A stretch of DNA of 64,000 nucleotides from Streptomyces sp. AJS327 (GCF_013450295.1 NZ_SKBR01000003.1:930001-994000), one strand, 5' to 3'; shown: positions 9,178-18,570, numbered from the stretch's first letter. Translations and numbers: made by a program. The notes: generated by a model not told the origin, from the letters alone.

Positions 9178-9829
9178 ATTCCAGCTCCGGTCCGATTGCG
9201 GTGTAGTGGATGACGCTACGCCCCAACTCCCTTGTGCAGCAGGCGCGTTCACCCGACCGGATGGCATATTCCAGGGGCCGCTCCCCCCTGCACCCGGGCG
9301 GTGTAACGTCGCCTGTTTTCCCTCCGTGAATCCCGGTGGGCGCCGCCGTCCAGCCCTCGCCACGGTCCGCCCGTACGACATCGGCGGAGGTTCCGTCCGG
9401 AATCGCTCGGACACTCCACCCGTCGCTTCCGGTGAGCTTTTCGGGTTCCCCGCCATTCGTCCCCGGCGGCCGCGCTTTCCGCGTCCCGGTGCCGCTGGAA
9501 GGGCGCCAGCCGGATTCCCGGCGGCCGTTCCGGCCCCGCGCGCTCCTCGCGTCCCCACGCCCGCGCGCTCCCCGCGCACCGCACCCCCGCCCGGCACCCG
9601 CCGCCCGTCCGGCACCCCGGTCCGAACCCCGCGCGGACACGGGGTGGTTCAGCGCGGACACGGGTGGTGGATCGGCGTCGCAGGTGCGGCACACGGCGTG
9701 TGGGGGTGTGCGGCGTACGTCGGCGGGCTCCCGCGGGCCCCCCGGGGCTACGCGCACGGACTCGCCTGGTCCCGCTCCCGGGGGTCGGAGCAGCCGCCGG
9801 TGCCGGGGCGGCCGGATGCCGTGTGTGGC
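9178..9829. other. Gap between XRE regulator and DUF397 genes
   Basis: About 650 bases separate the two usually adjacent genes. No family-supported gene is seen on either strand. The 12-base sequence GGCATATTCCAG occurs at 9173-9184 (overlapping the DUF397 start) and again at 9263-9274, which may mark a small duplication or a repeated control site. The rest, 9480-9829, is Pro/Arg-coding GC-rich sequence in all frames. Confidence 0.5.
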
Positions 9830-10690
9830 TCAGGCCCGGGCGAAGTCCTTCGCCACGGCCTCGATGAACTCCCGGGTGTGGTCCGGGGTGAGCGCCTCGG
9901 CGCGCAGGTGCTCGTACATCACGCTGTAGCTGCGCACGTCGTGCGGCTTCTCCAGGTAGAGGTCGCTGGTGACCCCCTCCAGGTACACCACCGAGGAGTC
10001 GGCGGCGTCCGGGAACTCCAGGATCGCGTACTGCCCGTTGACGCCCGGATGGGCGCCCATCGCGAACGGCATCACCTGGATCGTGATGTGCGGCCGCTGC
10101 CCCAGTTCGTTGAGGTGCGTGAGCTGTTCCACCATGGTGTGCGGTCCGCCGACGGCCCGGCGCAGCGCCGCCTCGTCCAGCACCGCCCAGAGCCGCAGCG
10201 GCGAGCGCTCCTCGTTGATCCGCTCCTGGCGGCGTAACCGCACCTGGACGCGCTTCTCGATGTCGATCGTCGACGCCTCGGGCAGCGCGCCGACGCAGAC
10301 CGCCTCCGCGTAGGCCGGGGTCTGGAGTAACCCGGGAATGACCTGCGGTTCGTAGACGCGCAGCGAGGCGGCGTCGGTCTCCAGGCCGATGTAGACGCTG
10401 TACGGGATGTCGCCGAAGGCGTGCCACCAGCCCTGCTGGCGCGACTCCTTGGCCATCTGCATCAGCGACTCCACGATCCGCCGGTCGTCCACCTCGTACA
10501 CCCCGCAGAGGTCCCGGACGTCGCGCTGGCTGATGCTGCGGCGCCCGTTCTCCAGGCGACTGATCTTCGACTGCGACACCAGCAGCCGCTCGGCCACCTC
10601 CTCGGCGGTCAGCCCGCGCAACTCACGGAGCCGGCGCAGCTCCTGCCCTAGTCGGCGCCTTCTGACAGTGGGGTTGATATGCGACGCCAC
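9830..10690 (-). CDS. XRE-family regulator with DUF5753-type C-terminal domain
   Basis: The 286-residue product has an N-terminal helix-turn-helix (residues 10-65, LRELRGLTAEEVAERLLVSQ then KISRLENGRRSI). A long C-terminal domain follows with the typical LRVYEPQVIPGLLQTPAYAE segment of Scr1/WhiJ-like regulators. Such regulators act with DUF397 partners and affect development and antibiotic production in Streptomyces. GTG at 10690 is chosen as start because GGAGG lies ten bases upstream and MASHINPTVRRR fits the family; a GTG six bases earlier is possible. Two leucines are encoded by TTA (residues 121 and 152), so translation should depend on the bldA tRNA. Two 14-base palindromes lie just upstream and are candidate autoregulatory operators. 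Confidence 0.9.
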   Translation of the reverse strand: MASHINPTVRRRRLGQELRRLRELRGLTAEEVAERLLVSQSKISRLENGRRSISQRDVRDLCGVYEVDDRRIVESLMQMAKESRQQGWWHAFGDIPYSVYIGLETDAASLRVYEPQVIPGLLQTPAYAEAVCVGALPEASTIDIEKRVQVRLRRQERINEERSPLRLWAVLDEAALRRAVGGPHTMVEQLTHLNELGQRPHITIQVMPFAMGAHPGVNGQYAILEFPDAADSSVVYLEGVTSDLYLEKPHDVRSYSVMYEHLRAEALTPDHTREFIEAVAKDFARA

Positions 10691-10709
10691 GGGCACTGCA
10701 CCTCCGCAT

Positions 10710-10744
10710 AAGTACGGCAACTTCAGCAGTAAGTACGACTACTT
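10710..10744. promoter_or_regulatory. Two spaced palindromes upstream of the XRE gene
   Basis: AAGTACGGCAACTT (10710-10723) has 4-base perfect arms and AAGTACGACTACTT (10731-10744) has 5-base perfect arms. They share AAGTACG and are centred 21 bases apart, two helical turns, so a dimeric regulator could bind both on one face. They lie 20-54 bases upstream of the XRE start. Confidence 0.6.
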
Positions 10745-10936
10745 GCAGCAGGTTGCCACCAACTGGGGTGGCGGCGCCGGGAAATGACGACAGAGGGTGC
10801 AGGTTCGAGTACACATTCACGGTACGCGCGGAAACGCGGGGTGGAGATCCGGCCGTCTGTCTCGACGACCGGACCGCCACCCCGCGTCCCTTCTCGCGGC
10901 TCCCGTGCGGGTTCTGCTACTGCGGTACGGCCAGCC

Positions 10937-11677
10937 TCAGGCCCGGGCCATGTCGGCTCGGTGCCGGGGCTCGGCCAGCTGACGGGTCCGTGCCGGCGCC
11001 GGGGCCGTTCGCGCCCCGGAGCCGCCGTTGGCCCCGCCCCGCCGTGGTTGTGCCGCGACGCCGTTCTGCACGTCCATCACCGCGTGTGCGACGAGGCCGC
11101 CCATCGGGTCGTGGCGGATCAGGTCCCGGAGCCGGGAGCGGCAGGACCGCCCCTCGTTGCCGGGGTAGAGGTGCTTGCCGAGACCCACCGCGTGGGCGAG
11201 CGCGGCGAGCGCCGCCGTGCGGGGGTCCGGTGGGACTCCCGTGCGGATCGCGGAGTCCAGCCGGGCTCGGATCTCCCGGCTGATGGCCGTGTCGGTCGCC
11301 TGGTAGCGAGTCGTCGGCAGCACTCCGCACATCTGGCCGGATACGGCATGCACCATGCCGCAGCGCTCCAGATGCGTGAGATAGGTTTGGCGCAGCCCCA
11401 GCCGGGGCCCGCCGATCCAGTGGACGGCGCGTACCGGGCTGCCACGCCTGCGTAGCAGCTCCAGTGCGGAGTCCAACGTCGGATCTCCGGTCGGCCGTGG
11501 CATCACCACGGCGATGCGATCCCCATCAGGGGCTATCCGTCCGGCCAGCGCCAGCTCTACTAGCTGAGCTCCGGCCAGACCGAGGTCAAGCGACTGCGGC
11601 TGCGCCGTGGTGCCCGTTGCCGGGTCCAAAGCGAGCAGCAGAAGCTCCTCCGGAATTGTTCTGCGGCTCCTGCCCAT
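10937..11677 (-). CDS. GPP34 (GOLPH3-like) family protein
   Basis: The 246-residue product starts MGRSRRTIPEELLLLALDP behind GGGGAGG. The opening helix followed by GLAGAQLVELALAGRI is the signature of the GPP34/Vps74 fold. In eukaryotes this fold reads phosphatidylinositol-4-phosphate on Golgi membranes; in actinomycetes many small paralogues exist without assigned function, so a role in membrane binding is only an analogy. The last 35 residues are Arg/Gly/Ala/Pro-rich and disordered-looking. It is on the same strand as the XRE regulator downstream and divergent from the carboxypeptidase gene, with which it shares a 226-base promoter region. Confidence 0.8.
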   Translation of the reverse strand: MGRSRRTIPEELLLLALDPATGTTAQPQSLDLGLAGAQLVELALAGRIAPDGDRIAVVMPRPTGDPTLDSALELLRRRGSPVRAVHWIGGPRLGLRQTYLTHLERCGMVHAVSGQMCGVLPTTRYQATDTAISREIRARLDSAIRTGVPPDPRTAALAALAHAVGLGKHLYPGNEGRSCRSRLRDLIRHDPMGGLVAHAVMDVQNGVAAQPRRGGANGGSGARTAPAPARTRQLAEPRHRADMARA

Positions 11678-11903
11678 CCATGCCTCCCCGCGTGGATGAC
11701 TGACAGGGTGACCCCTCTCACAATGGTCTGTCGAGAGTGCGAGACCGCTATGGGCGGGAACCAGTAGGTATGTCGTTCTCGTCTGCCCGATCGGGCCCCC
11801 CGGAGTGTGGGCCCGGTGGAGAGCCGTCGCCTGGAGTGGCGGCCGTGGTGCGCGGCACCCTGTTTACTGGTATGGCGAGCGGCGACAGCAGTAGGAGGCA
11901 TCG

Positions 11904-14900
11904 GTGGCGGGCGAGTCCCCCGGCAAGTCGGAGCGGGAGAGGTCGTCGGGGGAGACGACGGACGACGGCGGCGCGGTTGCGCCGAAGCCGGATTCGGTCA
12001 CATCGGGGCGGGAATCCACCGGAGTGGGAGCCGATTTCGGCCCCGCGCCGGACGCGGAGACCGGCACCAGCGCGAACGACCCCACGGGCGGCGCCGAGGA
12101 CGACACGTCCCCGAACGCGTCCGGCGGCGCGGGCGAGTCCGGCGGCGGAGACGATCGGCTGAAGGCGGCGGTCGCCGCCTGGGTGGCCGGGCCCGAGGAG
12201 ACCCCCGCCGACCCCGGCGAGGCCCCCGCCGCCGAGGCGGAGGCGGCGGACGCCGCCTCTCCCGGGCGCGCGGGCGCGGGCGGCGGCGAGGACGCCCCGG
12301 CCGCCGACGCCACCCCGGACGCCCCTCAGGGCGCGGCGGGCACCCCGAGGGCGGAGGCCGCCAACACGACGGACGCGGGCGGCGATCCGGCCCCGGCCGA
12401 CGAGGCGGAGGCGCCCCGGTCGGCCGACGCCCCCCAGCGGGCCGCCTCGGCCGGCAAGGCCAGCGGCTCCGGTGGAGGCAAGGGGTCCGGCACGTCGGGT
12501 AAGGCCGGTAGGTCCGGCAAGGCCGGTACGTCGGGTAAGACGGCGGGGTCCGGCAGGGCGGGCAAGACCGCTGAGTCCGGCCAGTCCGGCAGGGCGAGTC
12601 AGACGGCCAGGACCCGCCGGGTGGGCAAAGCCGACAAGACGGACGAGGCTGGCAAAGCCGATAAGGCCGACAGGGCCGATAAGCGGAGCACGGCGGGCGC
12701 GGCGAGCGCCCAGGGCTCGACGCACGGGAAGAGCGCGACGGACGGGAAGAGCGCGGCCGGTCAGTCCGGTGCCTCCGGTCGGTCCGGTGCGTCTGACGCG
12801 TCCGGAGCGGCCGGGAAGCGTGGTGGCGAGTCCGTGAAGCGCGGGTCGGCCGCCGCGTCCGGGGCCGGTGACGCCGCCTCCGGAGACGCGGCCGGGACGG
12901 GCGGCGATCTGCCGGTGCGTCCACGTCCGCGCGCCACGCCCGCCGAGGAGAGGGACGCGCCAACGGCCATGTTCCGGTCGCTCAACGAGGACGATCTGTC
13001 CGCGCGGCGCGGTGACGACACGGACGGCGAGGCGGCCGCCCGCCGAGCTGAGCGCATGACCTCCGCCTTCTTCGGCCCGGCCCGGAGCCGTGGCCGGGAG
13101 GACGACGCGGAGGCCCCGGCGGACACCGCCGACTCCACGGACACCGGGAAGACCGGGAACGCGGGGAAGGCCACGGACACCGGGAGCGACGAGGACACCG
13201 CGAGGACCGGAGGCCCGAGGACCGCCCCGGCGGCCGGAGAGGCGCCGGAGAAGGCGTCCGGAAAGACGTCGGGGAAGTCGACGACCGGGAAGCGCTCCGG
13301 AAAGCAGGCCGGGAAACCGGGCGGGAGCGCCCCCAGTAAGCCCGCGGGCGCCTCGAAGGCGCCGAAGGCCAGCTCCTCGGAGGGGGCCGGAACCCCCGCG
13401 AAGCCCGAAACACCCGCGAAGCCCGGATCATCCGCGAAGGCGGGGGCGTCGGAGCGGGCCGGATCACCCGGATCACCCGGATCACCCGGATCATCCGGGC
13501 GGAAGGACGGGAAAGTCGGGAAAGCCGAGCGGGACGGGAAACCGGAGCGGGACGGGTCCGCCGAGGAGCTGGGCGCCTCTGGCCCCACCGCTGTGGACCA
13601 GCCGACGGCCGACTTCCGGGGCCTGGGGTCCGCGCGTACGCGGAAGGCCGAGAACTCGGGCACCGTGGACCAGCCCACCACCGCCTTCCGCGCCCCGAGC
13701 GGGCGCGGCGCGGGGAAGGGTGGCGCGGCGTCGAAGAACGCGGCGCCGTCCGGGGATCGGGACGAGGAGACGCGGGACGAGGAGGGGCCCGGCGAGGCGA
13801 CGTCGGGTGCGGAGAAGCCCGCGCGGGACACCACCGTCGGTCTCGGTACCGGCGCGGTGGGCCGGGCGGCTGCCGCGAAGCGGTCCGCCGGGGGCACCAC
13901 GGGTGGCCCGGACCGGGACACCAGCGTGCTCGGTACGTCCGCCAGGAAGGCGCTGTCGGGCGAGGGCACGGCCACCACGGCGGACGAGGCCCCGCACGGC
14001 GAGGGCGACAAGGGCGACGAGAACCCCGAGCACGGCGGCAAGAGCGGCGCCAAGGCCGGAGCCGCCGGAAAGGCCGGAGCCGCCGCGTCCGCGTCCGGAG
14101 TGGACGCCGAGGACGGCGGCGAGGGCGACGGCAAGGACGCGGGCAAGGGCGCGGCGGTGCCCGAGCAGGGGCGTCCCGCGGACTCGGAGAGTTCGGTTCC
14201 GGCGTCCCGTTCCGGGGCCGCGACCGCGGAGTCGGACGCCGAGCGGACCAGCACGTTCGTGCCGCTGCGCTCCACGGACGCGCCGTTGCCGCCGGAGCGC
14301 CCCACCTCCGCGCCGCCGGTGACGCCGCCGAAGCCCACGGCGGAGCCCACGGACGCGCCGGACGGGACGGACGCCTCCGGCGCCGAGCCGGGTTCGGCCG
14401 CGCTCGGGGAGACGGAGCGCACCCGGCAGCAGGCGCTGCCCGACCCGCCGCCGCTCGACCTCCTGGCGCAGTTGACGAACAAGCCGCCGCCTCCGGAGAC
14501 GCCGCTGCGTACGGCGGTGCGGCGGGTCAAGATCTGGACGCCGCTGGCGCTGCTGCTGGTGTTGGCCTTCGTGATCGCTCAGGCGGTGCGTCCGCTGCCG
14601 GAGCCGACGCTCGCGCTCACCGCCCCGGCGACGCACACCTTCCCGGGCGCGAAGCCCGCGATGCCGTGGCCCGCCGAGGGGCAGGCCGCGGTCACCGTGG
14701 AGGGGCTGGGGTCGCTCGGTACGCACGGCGCGCGGAAGCCGGTGCCGATCGCGAGCGTGGCGAAGGTGATGACCGCCTACGTCATCCTCCGCGACCACCC
14801 GGTGAAGAAGGGCACGGACGGCAAGCTGATCCCGGTCGACAAGAAGGCCGAGGACGAGGCGGGGCTGAGCGCGCAGAACGAGTCGACGGTGGAGGTCAAG

Positions 14901-15719
14901 GAGGGCGACAAGATCTCCATGCGGGAGGCGGTCAACGCCATCATGATCGCGTCCGCGAACAACGTCGCCCGGCTGCTGGCGCGTTGGGACGCGGGGTCCG
15001 AGGAGAAGTTCGTCGAGAAGATGAACAAGGCCGCGAAGGACCTCGGGATGCGGAACACCACCTACACCGACCCGAGCGGGCTGCGGGCCGAGACGGTCAG
15101 TACCGCCGAGGACCAGGTGAAGCTGGGCCGGAAGGCGATGGAGGACCCGCTGTTCAAGGAGACGGTGCGGCTGCCCTCGTACGAGGACACCAAGGGCGAC
15201 ACGCACCCCAACTGGAACGGGCTGGTCCCGGTCGGCGGAGTGGTGGGGATCAAGACCGGCACCACCACCAAGGCGGGCGGCAACCTGCTGTTCGCCGCGG
15301 AGAAGGAAGTTGACGGGAACACGCAGCTGATCGTGGGGGCGGTTCTCGGCCAGTACCGTCCGTCGATCCTCGACACCGTGCTCGCGGAGAGCAAGAAACT
15401 GATCACCGCGGCGCAGGGCGCGCTGAGTTCGGTGCGCGTCGTGAAGAAGGGCGAGGTCGTCGGGGAGGTGGACGACCAGCTCGGCGGGAGGACGCCGCTG
15501 GTCGCCACCAAGGACGTCCGGGTCGTGGGCTGGGCCGGAATGAAAGCGCGGCTCAAGCTGACGGACGGGGGCGAGACCCCGCCACACGAGGCCGGTTCGG
15601 GCGACCGGGTCGGCTGGCTGACGGCCGGTTCGGGCCCTGGTCAGGTGCGCGTACCCGTCGCGTTGGGCGAGGAGAAGACGGAGCCCGGCTTTGGTTCGAA
15701 GCTCACCCGGATTCTTTAG
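11904..15719 (+). CDS. Bitopic D-alanyl-D-alanine carboxypeptidase (S11) with giant disordered cytoplasmic arm
   Basis: The 1271-residue product starts at GTG behind TAGGAGGC. Residues 1 to about 870 are low complexity (Ala, Gly, Ser, Lys, Asp), with SGKAG-type repeats near residues 190-225 and four GSP repeats near 520. One transmembrane helix lies at about 877-897 (LALLLVLAFVIAQAV). An extracytoplasmic peptidase S11 domain follows with all three catalytic motifs: SVAK at Ser951/Lys954, SAN at 1017-1019 and KTG at 1117-1119. The enzyme should trim the terminal D-Ala of peptidoglycan stem peptides. Usual family members are 300-450 residues. The arm carries repeated PTxxFR motifs (about residues 353, 566 and 592) that look like Thr-kinase/FHA sites. 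The next gene, a polytopic membrane protein, follows after 63 bases. Confidence 0.92.
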   Translation: MAGESPGKSERERSSGETTDDGGAVAPKPDSVTSGRESTGVGADFGPAPDAETGTSANDPTGGAEDDTSPNASGGAGESGGGDDRLKAAVAAWVAGPEETPADPGEAPAAEAEAADAASPGRAGAGGGEDAPAADATPDAPQGAAGTPRAEAANTTDAGGDPAPADEAEAPRSADAPQRAASAGKASGSGGGKGSGTSGKAGRSGKAGTSGKTAGSGRAGKTAESGQSGRASQTARTRRVGKADKTDEAGKADKADRADKRSTAGAASAQGSTHGKSATDGKSAAGQSGASGRSGASDASGAAGKRGGESVKRGSAAASGAGDAASGDAAGTGGDLPVRPRPRATPAEERDAPTAMFRSLNEDDLSARRGDDTDGEAAARRAERMTSAFFGPARSRGREDDAEAPADTADSTDTGKTGNAGKATDTGSDEDTARTGGPRTAPAAGEAPEKASGKTSGKSTTGKRSGKQAGKPGGSAPSKPAGASKAPKASSSEGAGTPAKPETPAKPGSSAKAGASERAGSPGSPGSPGSSGRKDGKVGKAERDGKPERDGSAEELGASGPTAVDQPTADFRGLGSARTRKAENSGTVDQPTTAFRAPSGRGAGKGGAASKNAAPSGDRDEETRDEEGPGEATSGAEKPARDTTVGLGTGAVGRAAAAKRSAGGTTGGPDRDTSVLGTSARKALSGEGTATTADEAPHGEGDKGDENPEHGGKSGAKAGAAGKAGAAASASGVDAEDGGEGDGKDAGKGAAVPEQGRPADSESSVPASRSGAATAESDAERTSTFVPLRSTDAPLPPERPTSAPPVTPPKPTAEPTDAPDGTDASGAEPGSAALGETERTRQQALPDPPPLDLLAQLTNKPPPPETPLRTAVRRVKIWTPLALLLVLAFVIAQAVRPLPEPTLALTAPATHTFPGAKPAMPWPAEGQAAVTVEGLGSLGTHGARKPVPIASVAKVMTAYVILRDHPVKKGTDGKLIPVDKKAEDEAGLSAQNESTVEVKEGDKISMREAVNAIMIASANNVARLLARWDAGSEEKFVEKMNKAAKDLGMRNTTYTDPSGLRAETVSTAEDQVKLGRKAMEDPLFKETVRLPSYEDTKGDTHPNWNGLVPVGGVVGIKTGTTTKAGGNLLFAAEKEVDGNTQLIVGAVLGQYRPSILDTVLAESKKLITAAQGALSSVRVVKKGEVVGEVDDQLGGRTPLVATKDVRVVGWAGMKARLKLTDGGETPPHEAGSGDRVGWLTAGSGPGQVRVPVALGEEKTEPGFGSKLTRIL

Positions 15720-15782
15720 CGGCTCCGGTTCGGGTAACGTCGGCTGGCCGGAGACGAGCGAGCCGCACGGGGTGAGGGCGCA

Positions 15783-18005
15783 GTGACCACTGTGCAGCCG
15801 CCGCGGACGTCCGAGGGGGACGACCGCGGCGGCGACAACGACAGCAGCGGAATAGGCACCGAGGGAAGCGGAACGCGCGCCTCGGTGAGCCTGCCGCGTC
15901 AGCGCGGTGCGCTGCGCGGGGACGGCACGGCCTCGGAGAGCGGCGCCGACGGGCGGAGAGCGGACGCGTCGGAGGACGACGCGGGGGATCCGGAGCGCGC
16001 GGAGCGCGCCGGGCCCGAACGCGAGCCGAACGACGCGGAGTCCGCCCGTCCGGCGGAGCGCGCGCACCCCGGCGAACCCGGCCGGGAGTCGGGCCACGCC
16101 ACCGCGTCCGGTGGCGCGGACGACTCCGAGAACCCTGCCACCCCCGGGAAGCCCGGGGACGGCCCCGCCGACTCCGGGAGCGGCCCGGGGGCCGCTCGGG
16201 GCGAGGGGGAGCTGGCCTGGCCGTCCTGGCCCGCCGGGTTCCCCGGGACCGCGCGGCTGCTCCGCTGGGCGGACGAACGTCCGTGGCGGGGTGGGCTGTT
16301 GCGGTTCGCGCGCCACCCGGCGACCGTCGCGACGCTGCTGGCGCTGGTACTGCACCTGCTCTGGTTCTACCTGCTGGCGAGCGGCGGCGGGGATCTCGCG
16401 GCGCAGGACGCCTGGGCGGAGTTCGCCCGGCAGCACCCCGGCTCGGCGTACAACCTCGCCTGGTACGGCGGGTTGCACCCGTTCTCCTACAGCGTCATAT
16501 CCCCGCACCTGATGGCGGTCATCGGCGTCCGCACCACGCTGATAGTGGCCGGGGTGCTGTCCTCGACCCTGCTCGGGCTGCTGCTCGCGCGGGTGGTGCG
16601 ACGGCCGATGGTGCCCGCGCTGGCGGGCGCCTTCGCCTTCGCCTGCAACGCGGCGTCCGGGCGGGTCACCTTCGCGCTGGGCGTGCTGTTCGGGCTGGGC
16701 GCGGTCGCGGTCGTCTGGGCCTGGCCCGCGCGCTGGAAGGCGAGCCGCTGGCGGCAGTACGGCCGGGGGGTGCTGGCCTTCCTGCTGGCGGCGCTCGCGA
16801 CCGGAGGCAGCCCGGTCGCCGGACTGTTCCTCGAAGTGGTGGCCGCCGCACTGCTGTTGAGCCGCCGCCGGGCCGCCGCGCTGTCGGTGGCGCTGGCGCC
16901 GCCGGTCGTGGTGGGGATCTCGGCGCTGTTCTTCCCCTTCGAGGGGATGATGCCGATGCCGCTCGTCTCGGTGTTCTTCCCGCTGGCGAGCGCGGTGGGG
17001 GTGTGGCTCTGCGTGCCCCGCGCCTGGCGCACGGTCCGGCTGGGCGCCGCGGTGTACGGGCTGGGAGTCGCGCTCACCTGGGCCATACCCTCCCAGGTCG
17101 GGTCGAACGTCGAGCGGTTGAGCCTGCTGTTCGCCGGAGTGGTGCTGCTGGCGGCGGCCCCCGAGACGCTGTCCAGCTGGCGTTCCCGCCGGGGCAAGGC
17201 CATGATCGTGGCGCTGGTCGTGGTGATGGGCTTCCAGCTGGGCAAGCCGATCTTCGACGTCATCTACACCACCCCCGAGAAGCCCTGGGACGGCGAGGTC
17301 AAGCCGCTGGTCGAGCAGTTGGAGAAGCGGAAGGCGGAGCGCGGCCGGGTGGAGGTGGTCCCGGTACGCAGCCACCGGGAGGCGGCGGCGCTCTCCCCGT
17401 ACGTCAACCTGGCGCGTGGCTGGAACCGGCAGGCGGACACCGACCGCAACCCGCTGTTCTACGACGAGAAGGGGCTGACCCCCGACCGCTACCACAACTG
17501 GCTCCGCCGCTGGGCGGTCGGCTACGTGGTGCTGCCCACCGACAAACCGGACGACGCGGGCAAGGACGAGGCCGCGCTGGTACGGAAGGGACAGCCGTTC
17601 CTGCGCGAGGTGTGGTCCGACAAGAACTGGAAGCTGTACCGGGTCACCGACTCCCTGCCCATGGCCGAATCACCCGGACGGGTACTGCACGCCGACGCGA
17701 ACGAGGTGACCGTCCGCGTCCGCGAGCCGGGCGCGGTGGTGGTGCGCGTCCCGTACTCGCCCTGGCTGGGACTGGTGGACCGGAAGGGCGAACCGGTGGC
17801 GAACCAGCCCGGCGCCGCCAGCGCCGGATGCCTGCGGGAGGCCGAACCACGCGTCGGCGGACGGCCAGCGCCCGGCGACGACGAACCCGTGCTCGACCGC
17901 TGGACCGTCCTGGAGGCACCCCGCGCCGGTACGTACCGGATCGCCGCGCCGTACCAACTGCCGCGCGGAACGCCCTGTGCCGACCAGCGCTCCGCCAAGG
18001 AGTGA
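15783..18005 (+). CDS. Large polytopic membrane protein with extracytoplasmic C-terminal domain
   Basis: The 740-residue protein starts at GTG. It has a disordered, Asp/Ser/Gly-rich N-terminus (about 1-150), roughly ten hydrophobic segments between residues 175 and 485, and a soluble C-terminal domain of about 250 residues after KPIFDVIYTTPEKPWDG. The layout, with an early loop containing QDAWAEFARQHPGSAYNLAW, resembles GT-C-like or MFS-annotated membrane proteins of Streptomyces, but no catalytic motif is certain. Close spacing to the carboxypeptidase gene suggests co-transcription and a role in envelope biogenesis. A strong hairpin follows 30 bases after the stop. Confidence 0.75.
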   Translation: MTTVQPPRTSEGDDRGGDNDSSGIGTEGSGTRASVSLPRQRGALRGDGTASESGADGRRADASEDDAGDPERAERAGPEREPNDAESARPAERAHPGEPGRESGHATASGGADDSENPATPGKPGDGPADSGSGPGAARGEGELAWPSWPAGFPGTARLLRWADERPWRGGLLRFARHPATVATLLALVLHLLWFYLLASGGGDLAAQDAWAEFARQHPGSAYNLAWYGGLHPFSYSVISPHLMAVIGVRTTLIVAGVLSSTLLGLLLARVVRRPMVPALAGAFAFACNAASGRVTFALGVLFGLGAVAVVWAWPARWKASRWRQYGRGVLAFLLAALATGGSPVAGLFLEVVAAALLLSRRRAAALSVALAPPVVVGISALFFPFEGMMPMPLVSVFFPLASAVGVWLCVPRAWRTVRLGAAVYGLGVALTWAIPSQVGSNVERLSLLFAGVVLLAAAPETLSSWRSRRGKAMIVALVVVMGFQLGKPIFDVIYTTPEKPWDGEVKPLVEQLEKRKAERGRVEVVPVRSHREAAALSPYVNLARGWNRQADTDRNPLFYDEKGLTPDRYHNWLRRWAVGYVVLPTDKPDDAGKDEAALVRKGQPFLREVWSDKNWKLYRVTDSLPMAESPGRVLHADANEVTVRVREPGAVVVRVPYSPWLGLVDRKGEPVANQPGAASAGCLREAEPRVGGRPAPGDDEPVLDRWTVLEAPRAGTYRIAAPYQLPRGTPCADQRSAKE

Positions 18006-18035
18006 CCGCTCAGCGCTCCGCCGCGCCGTGACCAC

Positions 18036-18070
18036 GCCGGGCCCCCGGGAACGAACCCCGGGGGCCCGGC
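18036..18070. terminator. 14-base-pair hairpin after the membrane-protein gene
   Basis: GCCGGGCCCCCGGG (18036-18049) pairs perfectly with CCCGGGGGCCCGGC (18057-18070) around a 7-base loop. It lies between the plus-strand membrane protein gene and the minus-strand VOC gene, so it may stop transcription from both. Confidence 0.8.
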
Positions 18071-18171
18071 CGCGTTTCCGCATCCGCCGCTCCGGGCGGT
18101 CCCAGCGCGGCTGGGGTCCCGGCGCTCCGGGCGGTCCCAGCGGGACGGGTGGTCTCCGCGCGCTGGGCGGT

Positions 18172-18570
18172 CTAGGTGGGGAAGCCGCCGTAGGGGACGG
18201 TCAGGACCTCCATGGCGTGCCCGTCCGGGTCATGCCAGTAGAAGCCGCGCCCGTCGTCGCGCCGGTTGATGTTCCCGGGGTCGTCGTAGGTCGGGCCGGA
18301 GTAGTAGGTGATGCCCTGCTCCTGGACGCGGGCGAAGATCCCGTCGAACTCCTCCTCGGACACCAGGAAGGCGTAGTGCTGCGACTGGATGCCCTGGCCG
18401 TCGTCCCCGGGGTGGTTGGCGAAGTCGAGGGTGACGCCGTTCCCGGTGTCCACCGGGGTGAACGGGCCGGTGTCGGCGCCGACCTCAAGACCCAGGACAT
18501 GGGCGAGATGGTGGGCCGAGGCCCGCTTGTCGGTGGCGTGGACGATGGTGTGGTTCAGCTGGATCGCCAT
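18172..18570 (-). CDS. VOC-family (glyoxalase/dioxygenase-like) protein
   Basis: The 132-residue product starts MAIQLNHTIVHATDKRASA behind GGAGGGCACATC, which sets the start at 18570. It has the vicinal-oxygen-chelate pattern of paired beta-alpha-beta-beta-beta modules, with the second half reading FYWHDPDGHAMEVLTVPYGG. Candidate metal ligands are the early HTIVH histidines, QHYAF and the late Glu in HAMEV. Such proteins include glyoxalases, dioxygenases and resistance proteins; the substrate is unknown. It is monocistronic and divergent from the MFS gene at 18917. Confidence 0.85.
   Translation of the reverse strand: MAIQLNHTIVHATDKRASAHHLAHVLGLEVGADTGPFTPVDTGNGVTLDFANHPGDDGQGIQSQHYAFLVSEEEFDGIFARVQEQGITYYSGPTYDDPGNINRRDDGRGFYWHDPDGHAMEVLTVPYGGFPT

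Noticed and set aside
13491..17495. A 1334-codon open frame on the minus strand opposite the carboxypeptidase and membrane-protein genes
   Set aside because: It spans two well-supported genes on the other strand and has the Arg/Gly/His-rich composition of an antisense frame.
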